Part shown: positions 24,732-32,701 of the stretch, in pieces
How the letters are laid out: each line of letters begins with the position of its first letter
Numbering within the stretch: the first letter of the stretch is position 1
Assembly (NCBI GenBank): GCA_964385695.1
Contig: CAYLQA010000010.1
Span: 13,579-77,578, forward strand
DNA length: 64,000 nucleotides
Direction: 5' to 3'
Origin: CAYLQA01 sp964385695
GTDB taxonomy: Bacteria > Desulfobacterota > Desulfobulbia > Desulfobulbales > Desulfurivibrionaceae
Translations under genes and position numbers: made by a program
Notes under the pieces: model-generated
Told to the model about the DNA's origin: nothing
The model's database searches: none
Seen by the model: only the letters and a program-made list of their open reading frames with translations

Positions 24732-26384
24732 ATGACTACAAAAAAACCAGCCAAACAAAAAATTGAAAATGTCTGGATGCTGACCAGGGAGTATGATTCC
24801 CTGGCCGGGGCAGGCGGGGTGAAAGATGTGGCCCGGCAGCTGGCCGAATCCTTGGCCCGCGCTGGAAGAAAAGTCAGCGTGGTCATGCCCCATTACGGCT
24901 TCATGGATGCCAAGGCCCTGGGCTTTAGCCCAAGCAAGCTCACCTTTGAGGTGGATATGAATTACAGCGGGGAGGAGCGGCGCGAGTATGTCCGCATCTT
25001 CTCCCAGACCCTCAGCGTGAAAAAGAGCGGCGAGGTGAGCCGAGCGGCCAGCCCGCCCAAATCCGGCAACTCTCTGACCATCTACCTCATTGATGCCCAT
25101 CGATTTTTAGAAAAAAAATCCGTTTACACATACACTGCGGAAGAGGAGGCCGCCAACTCCTTCCACCACCAGGGCTCCGGGCATTTTGATTATTTTGCCA
25201 TGAACGTGCTCCTGCAAAAGGCAGCCATTGCCCTGATGATGCGCTTAGGGGAAAAACCCGACGTGATACACTGCCACGACGGCCACACCGCCATCCTGCC
25301 GGCCATGATCCGCGAGGTAGAGGGGCTGCGCCATTACTTTACAAAAACCGGCTGCGTGGTCACCATTCACAATGCGGGCATCGGCTACCACCAGGAGGTG
25401 GACGACCTGGGCTTTGCCGAGGCCATCACCGGCCTGCCGCACCGTGTTATCGAAGGCAACCTGCTGGATGAAAAATTCGACCCCTTTCTGGTCGCTTCCT
25501 CCTATGCCATGATGAACGCGGTGAGTGAAAACTATGCTCGGGAACTGCGGGAAAGCGATGATGACAGCCTCACCGGCTGGCTGGGCCACCGGCTCACGGC
25601 CCGCGGTGTGACGCTCAAAGGAGTGACCAACGGCATCAACCCCGCCCATTTCGACCCGGCCAAACCAAAACCACTGGGTCTTTCCGCCGCCTTTTCCCCG
25701 GCCCAGGGCAATCTTGCCGGCAAAAAGAAAAACCGCGAGCAGCTCATAAAAGATCTGGCCGGGAAGAAATTCAAGACCCTCTCCCAGACCGGCACCCTGG
25801 CAGAAATGCCGGATGCGCCACTCTTTACCTTTGTCGGCCGCTTTACGGCGCAAAAAGGAGTGGACAAGCTGCTCGGCGCCCTGGAAACTCTGCTGCCCCT
25901 TGACCAAAACTTTCAGGTTCTGATTCTGGGCACCGGCACCAAGAAGATCGAAAAGGCCCTGCTCAAGCTGACCCGGGCAAACAAAAACAAGGGCCGCATC
26001 TGCCTTGTCCGCGGCTATGACCCTGTCCTGGCCAATCGCATTTACGCGGCGGGTGATTTTTTTCTCATCCCCTCCCAGTACGAGCCCTGCGGTCTGACCG
26101 ACTATATTGCCCAACTCTTCGGCAACCTGCCCATCGTGCACCATGTGGGCGGACTGATCAAGGTCATCGACGGCAAGACCGGCTTTGCCTATAAGGAACA
26201 CAACTCCGCCGCCCTCATGGGCGCCATGCAAAAGGCCATGCATCTTTTCCGCAACAAGCCCAAAACCATCAATACCATGCAGAAGGCGGCCATCAAGTGC
26301 ATCCACGAAAATTATACCTGGGACATGGTGCTCAAGAAGTATCTCACCCTCTATGGCGAGGCAAAGCCCAAGGAGCTTGAGTAA
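24732..26384 (+). CDS. starch/glycogen synthase-like glycosyltransferase (GT5), atypical donor site
   Basis: The product of about 550 residues has the N-terminal starch synthase domain (VWMLTREYDSLAGAGGVKDV, VSVVMPHYG, DVIHCHDGHTA) and the C-terminal glycosyltransferase domain with FVGRFTAQKGVDKL and PSQYEPCGLTDY. The catalytic glutamate of the E-P-C-G-L motif is present. The usual donor-binding KTGGL near the N-terminus reads GAGGV, so the lysine that contacts ADP-glucose in bacterial glycogen synthase is replaced. The enzyme may use another donor or acceptor. I start at ATG 24732, with GGAGAG about 11 bases before it; an ATG at 24690 is possible. Its stop overlaps the next start (TAATG). 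No branching or ADP-glucose pyrophosphorylase gene is adjacent. Confidence 0.82.
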   Translation: MTTKKPAKQKIENVWMLTREYDSLAGAGGVKDVARQLAESLARAGRKVSVVMPHYGFMDAKALGFSPSKLTFEVDMNYSGEERREYVRIFSQTLSVKKSGEVSRAASPPKSGNSLTIYLIDAHRFLEKKSVYTYTAEEEAANSFHHQGSGHFDYFAMNVLLQKAAIALMMRLGEKPDVIHCHDGHTAILPAMIREVEGLRHYFTKTGCVVTIHNAGIGYHQEVDDLGFAEAITGLPHRVIEGNLLDEKFDPFLVASSYAMMNAVSENYARELRESDDDSLTGWLGHRLTARGVTLKGVTNGINPAHFDPAKPKPLGLSAAFSPAQGNLAGKKKNREQLIKDLAGKKFKTLSQTGTLAEMPDAPLFTFVGRFTAQKGVDKLLGALETLLPLDQNFQVLILGTGTKKIEKALLKLTRANKNKGRICLVRGYDPVLANRIYAAGDFFLIPSQYEPCGLTDYIAQLFGNLPIVHHVGGLIKVIDGKTGFAYKEHNSAALMGAMQKAMHLFRNKPKTINTMQKAAIKCIHENYTWDMVLKKYLTLYGEAKPKELE

Positions 26385-27193
26385 TGCTCACCCCGCCACA
26401 GGCCGACACCGATACAAACAAGTGGTTTAGCGAACGCCGCGACCTCTTTGTCAAAAACATGACCAAGGGGTTTTACGAGACCTTTAACCGTTTCACCACC
26501 CTGTACCAGGATTACATGGCCCAGGGCGAGGTACCCTTTGACTCCATCGATCATCTGGTGGGCACCGAGACCGGCAAGGGCAGGCTCTGGGATCTCAAAG
26601 ACCGTTGCCATGCGCTCTGGCGCGATGCAGACCCCAAATTTGAGATGAACGGCTGCCTGTTGGACTGGGTATTAGGCTCCATCTTTCATGAGGCCATGAA
26701 GCTTAAAGAAAACGTCTACATGCTCCATTATTACGGGCCCATGGCGGAGTCCATGCGGGAAAAGGACACGGCCAGCACGGTCAAATTCTGCGGCGAGGAA
26801 TGCCAGCGCTTCATGGAGCGAACCAGGTATGAAATATCCCGCCAGATGGAGAACCTGGGCTTCATGTTCGGCCGGGCAAACTTTCTCCTCAGAACCATGA
26901 TGAACGAGCAGCACACCAACTGCCTGCTGGTCCGCTTTCTCGTTGAAAACCCGGATATCCCCGAAACCCTGTGGGGTGAATCACTGGAGACTCTTTTCAG
27001 CGACATGTTCATCGAAGGACCTGAATTCGGCTACTGTGCTGCCGCCCGCAGCTACCGCGAGGGCGATTGGTTCGAGCGCGCCCACGGGGCCTATGCCAAA
27101 GCCCTGGCCCTCAACCCGGACTGTGCCGAGGCGCAAAGCCGCATCCACCAACTCAAGCCGTTGATCGCCATTCACAAGGAAAATCTCTCTTAG
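26384..27193 (+). CDS. unknown protein coupled to the starch-synthase-like gene
   Basis: I do not recognise this 269-residue cytosolic protein. It looks all-helical, with cysteines at several places (DRCHALW, NGCLLDW, FCGEECQRF, TNCLLVRF) and a C-terminal segment that resembles a TPR pair (WFERAHGAYAKALALNPDCAEAQS). No signal peptide or membrane helix is seen. The start overlaps the stop of the glycosyltransferase by one base, so their products are made together and may work together, for instance as a scaffold or acceptor. A GAPDH gene follows after about 140 bases. Confidence 0.75.
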   Translation: MLTPPQADTDTNKWFSERRDLFVKNMTKGFYETFNRFTTLYQDYMAQGEVPFDSIDHLVGTETGKGRLWDLKDRCHALWRDADPKFEMNGCLLDWVLGSIFHEAMKLKENVYMLHYYGPMAESMREKDTASTVKFCGEECQRFMERTRYEISRQMENLGFMFGRANFLLRTMMNEQHTNCLLVRFLVENPDIPETLWGESLETLFSDMFIEGPEFGYCAAARSYREGDWFERAHGAYAKALALNPDCAEAQSRIHQLKPLIAIHKENLS

Positions 27194-27236
27194 CCACTCC
27201 TGTAAAAAAACTTCCATTCGCCCCTTTCTTTTCATC

Positions 27237-27242
27237 TATAAT
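27237..27242 (+). promoter_or_regulatory. putative -10 element of the GAPDH promoter
   Basis: A perfect TATAAT stands about 90 bases before the GAPDH start in an AT-rich stretch. The best -35-like hexamer (TTCCAT at 27212) is weak and 19 bases away, so the call is tentative. Confidence 0.35.
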
Positions 27243-27331
27243 AAATTTTGTGTTCATGATGCACGGCAGAAAGGGGTTTGTCTTTCGTATACGTTTCAAT
27301 ACAGAGATTAAACGAAGAGAAGGAGGGTGGC

Positions 27332-28336
27332 ATGGCTATCAAGGTTGGAATCAACGGTTTTGGGCGCATCGGCAGAAACATCTTTCGGGCCATTGACAAG
27401 GACCCCGCCTTCAGTGATATCGAGATTGTGGCGATCAATGATCTCAGCAGCCCGGAGACCTCGGCCCATCTTCTCAAATACGACTCGGTCATGGGTGTGT
27501 ATGAGCGGGATGTAAAGCCTAGCGAGGACGGCATTGTCGTGGATGGCCGCCAGATCAACATCTACAGCCACCGCAACCCGGCAGACATTCCCTGGGGTGA
27601 GATCGGCGTTGAGTACGTCATCGAATCCACCGGCTTTTTCACCAACGCGGAAAAGGCCGGGCTCCACCTTGAGGCAGGGGCAAAAAAAGTAGTCATCTCC
27701 GCCCCGGCCAAGGGCAGTATCCGTACCATTGTCATGGGTGTTAATGATGACGATTACGACCCCATGGAAGACCACATCGTCTCCAATGCCTCCTGTACCA
27801 CCAACTGCCTGGCCCCCTTTGCCAAGGTTATCCTGGATAAATTCGGCATCAAGCGCGGCCTGATGACCACGGTCCATGCCTACACCAACGATCAGTCCAT
27901 CCTGGACTTTGCCCATAGCGATCTCAGACGGGCTCGAGCAGCAGCCGTTTCCATGATCCCCACCAAAACCGGGGCCGCGGCGGCGGTCTCCCTGGTTATC
28001 CCGGATCTCAAAAACAAATTCGACGGCTTGGCCGTGCGGGTGCCCACCCCCAACGTCTCTTTGGTAGATGCGGTCATGGAGGTGGAAAAGGAAACCACCG
28101 TGCCCGAGGTCAACCAGGCCCTGAAAGAAGCAGCCAACCGCTTCTTGGGCTACTCGGAAGAGCCCCTGGTCTCCATCGATTACCAGGGCAACCCGCACTC
28201 CTCGGTGGTGGATGGTATGTCTACCAAGGTCATCGGCTCCACGGTCAAGATCCTCTCCTGGTATGACAATGAGTGGGGCTACTCCAACCGGGTACTTGAC
28301 CTTATCCTCATGATGGAGGATAAAAAGCCCCTGTAA
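27332..28336 (+). CDS. gap: glyceraldehyde-3-phosphate dehydrogenase, type I
   Basis: This 334-residue enzyme oxidises glyceraldehyde 3-phosphate to 1,3-bisphosphoglycerate in glycolysis, or runs in reverse in gluconeogenesis. It begins with the NAD-binding IKVGINGFGRIGRN and has the catalytic Cys155 in SNASCTTNCLAP, HAYTNDQ, and the C-terminal WYDNEWGYSNRV. The start at 27332 has AGGAGG six bases upstream; the open frame extends 18 codons further but without support. Its place between a glucan-synthase-like gene and a dikinase-like gene points to a carbohydrate storage or gluconeogenic setting. Confidence 0.96.
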   Translation: MAIKVGINGFGRIGRNIFRAIDKDPAFSDIEIVAINDLSSPETSAHLLKYDSVMGVYERDVKPSEDGIVVDGRQINIYSHRNPADIPWGEIGVEYVIESTGFFTNAEKAGLHLEAGAKKVVISAPAKGSIRTIVMGVNDDDYDPMEDHIVSNASCTTNCLAPFAKVILDKFGIKRGLMTTVHAYTNDQSILDFAHSDLRRARAAAVSMIPTKTGAAAAVSLVIPDLKNKFDGLAVRVPTPNVSLVDAVMEVEKETTVPEVNQALKEAANRFLGYSEEPLVSIDYQGNPHSSVVDGMSTKVIGSTVKILSWYDNEWGYSNRVLDLILMMEDKKPL

Positions 28337-28341
28337 CTGCA

Positions 28342-28423
28342 GTAACGAGTGACGAGTAAATAGTACCGAGCAAAAAACGTTCGGCACTCACTTCTCGTCA
28401 CTCGTCACTCGTCACTCGTCACT
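28342..28423. repeat. 7-bp tandem repeat forming a long hairpin in the leader of the dikinase-like gene
   Basis: Four copies of CTCGTCA stand in tandem at 28394-28421. The left segment at 28342-28357 (GTAACGAGTGACGAGT) is complementary to them with one mismatch. Transcribed RNA could fold into a stem of about 16 bp in several registers, ending only seven bases before the next start codon. Confidence 0.75.
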
Positions 28424-28429
28424 AAAAAA

Positions 28430-31400
28430 ATGACCGACCCTACAAATACCTCTCCCTCTCTTGAATCCGATGCCCTGCGCGCCAACCTGCTGGAAACCGC
28501 AGTGGATGAGGTCACCATCGACCCGGCCCAGCAGATCCTCATGGACATAGTGGCGGATTATAAGGGGATCAGCAAAAACATCGATGCCCTGCTCTACGAG
28601 ATAGCGCACCCCTTTCGCAACTGGAATATGATCCTGCCCAAGTTGCGCTCCTTTGTGCTGAAGAACATCAACCACTACCACCGCCACGAGAAAGGGCCTG
28701 AGGCATTCACCTGTTTTTGCGGCCTTTTTCTGCAGTGTGTCGAGGAGTCAGGCAAAAACGATTACCTGCTGAGCCACGGCATGGAGTCGCTTTTGGCCTA
28801 CCTGGAAAAGCAGGCAACCTTGTTACCCGAGGACCTGGCCCGCTACCAGAAAGCCACTGACACGGTCTTTAACCGCATCAAAAATCTGGATGACACGACC
28901 CTACGATACCTGGTTCAGGGACACCACCCGTTTAAGCGGATAACCGAACGGTTGTATAAACATGCCCAGGCAAGTGAGGCCGCCTTTGACCTGACCTCCA
29001 CGGCCCAGCTCCTTGCAAGGGTCTTGGCCTTAAATTACCATTACTGGCTCAGCGAGGAAGACCCCCAGGCCTGGTTTGTCGCCGAATGCGGCGAGCTCTG
29101 TCTGGGCTGGCAGGCGGGTTCACTTTTTGCCGCCATCAGCCACCCGCAGATGGAAAAACACTTGGCCGGCCTCGAAGCAATCGATATGAGCGATGCGACG
29201 GCAGCCATGGAGCCGCTCTTGGCCCTGCCCAACCATATGGAGATCGTCCGCCTCTATAAACAGGTACCGGAAAAACTCTCCGAGGTAAGCGAGGCCCAGG
29301 AGGTCAGCGACGATAGGTTTTCGGAAAACCGCAAGCTGCTCTTTTTGTTCCGCATCATGGACACGGCAGGGCTTGCCCTGATCCACGAAGAGACCCTCAG
29401 AGAGATCAACCGCAGCCTGGTCCATCTCATCCGCCAGCAGACCTTTGAGGAGATCGAGCGCTTTTTGCTCACCACCCTGCAACTTTTAAAGGCCAACGTC
29501 AAAAAATACCCACACACCTCCCTGCAATGCATCCAGATCCTGGGCAGCGAGGTTTTTGATCGCGGCAACAGCCGCCTGGTGGAGACCTTTTTGTGGGAGA
29601 CCGTGCGTTTTGGTTTCCAGCACGCGGATTTTTCCGGCATTGATATAGACTGGCAGCCCATTGCCAACCCGGCCCATCTGGCCAATATCCGGGTCTGGCT
29701 CAGTCTGATCCAGCAGGAGCCCAAGTGGTGCTCCACCCTGTTCTCGGCCCTGATCATCAATCTCAAGCTCTCCGGCACCTGTGTTAAGGACACCGACCTC
29801 TTCCAGCGGGATATCACCCAGCTCTTGAACCACCCCATTGAGCCGATCTATAACCTGGCCAAGCAGTTCACCAAACTGATGCCGGTCTTTTTCAACGAGA
29901 TCGGGGCCGAAGGGATTTTGCGCGATGTCTCCACCGAGCTTGACGAGACCCACCGCAGAAAAGACAAGCTCATCCATTTTCTGCGCAAGCAGAGCCATGT
30001 GGAATCCAGCAACCTGATAGTCGAATTCATCGAGGCGATCCTTAATTTCTGGCACACTCTGGACAAAGATACCCTCAGCCCGTTTCTGCCCGAAGAGGTG
30101 CTGCGCGAGGTCAAAACAAAGGGGCCCCTTGTCAACGACCTGCATATTCTCATGCAGCGGATCTTTGACCTTGAGCAGGTTAACACGGTCCAGGATCTCC
30201 TGAGTTGGGGCATGATCTCACGCAAGAACTTTCTTGAGGCCCAGGATGATTTGGCCGCACACGAGGTCAACCGTTTCCGCCTGCTGGTGGACATGTACAA
30301 GCTCCTGCACCAAAAGTACAATCTCGGCCTGCAGGAGCTCAGGCAGCAATTGCATATTGCGGCCAACTCGGGCTTTCCGGAAATGGGCGAGCTCTTGGGC
30401 GATCTTGAGATCTGCGACACCGAGCAATGCCTGACCGCTCTGCTCGACCACCTGGAGCTGTTGCAGGAGGTCATCCTCTGCGAGGAGACCTTTGAGGCCA
30501 AGGAGGATATCTACTACAAACGCCATATTGCCGTGGATATCCCCTCGGTCTATGGCCGCTATCGGGAGCGCAAGTTCGATGCCTTGGGTCTTACCTTCCG
30601 CCTGGAAAACCTGGCCAACCTCTACCTGGAAAAGCTGCCCGAGACGGTCAACCTCTCCTTTATCACCAGGGCAACCTTTATCAACATTATCAAGTGTTTA
30701 CGACTTTACCTGCGCGCCCTCAAGGTAGACGGCATCACCAGCCGCCGGCTTGAGACCTACATGTCGCTTTTGATCAGCTCACTGAACATCAAGCGCTTTT
30801 CCTATACCCAGTATCTGGACATCTTTCGCGGCCTGTCCGAGGGGGTAAAGGATGTTATCTACACCCATTACACCAATATCCACCAGAACAACCTCTCCAT
30901 CATCATCCCCCAGATCGGGGCGGAAAACCTGTTGCCCAAGCATCGTTCCCTGTGGGAGGAGGATGATCTAGCCGGTAATATCAACCGCTTGAGCGAATCG
31001 TTCATGCGGGATCTCATTGCCACCACCTTCGGCCTCCAGCATCTGGACAACTTCATCACCCGCATCTACCAGACCCTGGAGAACCAGAAGGAGATCCTGG
31101 ATCAGGAGAACCTGGACCTGTTGATGACCTATAACCCGGAGCGGGCCGTCAGCAACCTGTACCAGCGAAATCTCAAGGCCAACAACCTTATTCTCTTAGG
31201 CAACAAGGGGTACAACCTCACGGTGCTGGCCAGCGATGAAAAGCCGGTGCCGCCGGGATTTATCATCACCACCGAGGTGTTTCGCTGCTGGCCGGTAGTC
31301 AAAGAGTTCAACAAGGCGCGAGACGAGCTGATGGGCAGGATGCGCGATGCCTTGACCGTGTTGGAACAGAGCACTGGCCGCAGGTTCGGCGATGCGGAAA

Positions 31401-32701
31401 ATCCGCTTCTTATCTCGGTACGCAGCGGCGCGGCCATCTCCATGCCCGGCATGATGGCCACCATCCATAACGTAGGCCTTAATGAGGAGATTGTTGAGGG
31501 CTTTGCCCAGTCCACCAACCATGAATACCCCGAATACTGCAATGTGGAGTTTTTGGCCTGGGACAATTATCGGCGCTTCCTGCAATCATGGGCCATGACA
31601 GAGGGCATGGAGCGTGAAGGCTTCCAGGCCCTGATGAATGAAGCAAAAACCCGCCACGGGGTCACGGTAAAGCGGGACTTTACAGCCGAGCAGATGAAGG
31701 AGTTGGCCCTTGAGTACCAGAAGCGGATCCGCAGCGTTGGCATCGGCATCCCGGATGACCCGTGGCTGCAGCTGGTGGGGGCGGTGGAGTTGGTGCTCAA
31801 CTCCTGGTACGCGACAAAAACAAAAGAATATCGAGAGCTTATGAATGCCTCGGAGGCCTGGGGCACCGCGGTGATCATCCAGGCCATGGTATACGGCAAC
31901 ATGGGGCCGGAGTCGGGCAGCGGCGTGCTCTTTACCGCCCACCCCTACCGCAAGGTAAGCCGAGTCGCCCTGTGGGGCGATTATGCCACCGGCGACCAGG
32001 GCGAGGATATTGTCAGCGGCCTGGTTACCACCTACCCGATTTCCCTGGAACAGGCCGAGCTGGACGGGCGCGATCCGGACTACACCTTGGAAAAACGCTT
32101 CCCCCAGATCTACGAGCGTCTTTTGGCCGTCTCCCGCGACCTGGTCTATGAAAAGCGCTGGAACCCGCAGGAGATCGAGTTCACCTTTGAAAGCCCGGAA
32201 GAGGAGGATCTCTCCATCCTCCAGACCAGGGACATGATCACCATCAAGAAAAAGGAAAACTTCAACGTTTTCAAAGAATCCAAAACCCTTGAGAAATCAA
32301 TCCTGGGCTATGGGATCGGTGTTTCGGGCAGCGCGCTTTCCGGCCGGGCAGTATTCAGTGCGGACAATATCCAGCAGATGAAACTGGAAGATCCCAAGGC
32401 CACCCTCATCCTGATCAAGCAGGATACCGTGCCAGAGGATATCAAGGAGATCTCCATGGCCGAAGGGTTGCTCACGGCCCGCGGCGGCCAGACCTCCCAC
32501 GCCTCGGTGGTGGCGGTCCGCCTTGAAAAAACCTGCGTGGTCGGCTGCAACACCCTCAAGGTCTTTGAGGCGGAAGAGCGCTGCGAGATCAACGGGGTGA
32601 CCATCGGTTTTGGCGACAAGGTGAGCATTGACGGGCGCAAAGGCCTCTTTTTAAAGGGCGCCCACTCCACCAAGACGGAAATGCACATCCTGCCGATTTA
32701 A
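28430..32701 (+). CDS. PPDK-like dikinase without PEP/pyruvate barrel, with a long unknown N-terminus
   Basis: The 1423-residue protein has a C-terminal part that is unmistakably from the pyruvate phosphate dikinase family: an ATP-grasp region at about 915-1275 (LLGNKGYNL, ISVRSGAAISMPGMMATI, GDQGEDIVSGL, ILQTRDM), then the phosphohistidine domain with catalytic His1357 in ARGGQTSHASVVAV. The protein ends soon after, so the PEP/pyruvate TIM barrel that completes PPDK and PEP synthase is absent. About 900 N-terminal residues are helical and match nothing I know. Glucan water dikinase and rifampicin phosphotransferase also pair these two catalytic modules with a different acceptor domain, so the N-terminus may bind the phosphate acceptor. 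Neighbours (glucan synthase, GAPDH) suggest a sugar or glucan. The ATG has no Shine-Dalgarno sequence. Confidence 0.85.
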   Translation: MTDPTNTSPSLESDALRANLLETAVDEVTIDPAQQILMDIVADYKGISKNIDALLYEIAHPFRNWNMILPKLRSFVLKNINHYHRHEKGPEAFTCFCGLFLQCVEESGKNDYLLSHGMESLLAYLEKQATLLPEDLARYQKATDTVFNRIKNLDDTTLRYLVQGHHPFKRITERLYKHAQASEAAFDLTSTAQLLARVLALNYHYWLSEEDPQAWFVAECGELCLGWQAGSLFAAISHPQMEKHLAGLEAIDMSDATAAMEPLLALPNHMEIVRLYKQVPEKLSEVSEAQEVSDDRFSENRKLLFLFRIMDTAGLALIHEETLREINRSLVHLIRQQTFEEIERFLLTTLQLLKANVKKYPHTSLQCIQILGSEVFDRGNSRLVETFLWETVRFGFQHADFSGIDIDWQPIANPAHLANIRVWLSLIQQEPKWCSTLFSALIINLKLSGTCVKDTDLFQRDITQLLNHPIEPIYNLAKQFTKLMPVFFNEIGAEGILRDVSTELDETHRRKDKLIHFLRKQSHVESSNLIVEFIEAILNFWHTLDKDTLSPFLPEEVLREVKTKGPLVNDLHILMQRIFDLEQVNTVQDLLSWGMISRKNFLEAQDDLAAHEVNRFRLLVDMYKLLHQKYNLGLQELRQQLHIAANSGFPEMGELLGDLEICDTEQCLTALLDHLELLQEVILCEETFEAKEDIYYKRHIAVDIPSVYGRYRERKFDALGLTFRLENLANLYLEKLPETVNLSFITRATFINIIKCLRLYLRALKVDGITSRRLETYMSLLISSLNIKRFSYTQYLDIFRGLSEGVKDVIYTHYTNIHQNNLSIIIPQIGAENLLPKHRSLWEEDDLAGNINRLSESFMRDLIATTFGLQHLDNFITRIYQTLENQKEILDQENLDLLMTYNPERAVSNLYQRNLKANNLILLGNKGYNLTVLASDEKPVPPGFIITTEVFRCWPVVKEFNKARDELMGRMRDALTVLEQSTGRRFGDAENPLLISVRSGAAISMPGMMATIHNVGLNEEIVEGFAQSTNHEYPEYCNVEFLAWDNYRRFLQSWAMTEGMEREGFQALMNEAKTRHGVTVKRDFTAEQMKELALEYQKRIRSVGIGIPDDPWLQLVGAVELVLNSWYATKTKEYRELMNASEAWGTAVIIQAMVYGNMGPESGSGVLFTAHPYRKVSRVALWGDYATGDQGEDIVSGLVTTYPISLEQAELDGRDPDYTLEKRFPQIYERLLAVSRDLVYEKRWNPQEIEFTFESPEEEDLSILQTRDMITIKKKENFNVFKESKTLEKSILGYGIGVSGSALSGRAVFSADNIQQMKLEDPKATLILIKQDTVPEDIKEISMAEGLLTARGGQTSHASVVAVRLEKTCVVGCNTLKVFEAEERCEINGVTIGFGDKVSIDGRKGLFLKGAHSTKTEMHILPI

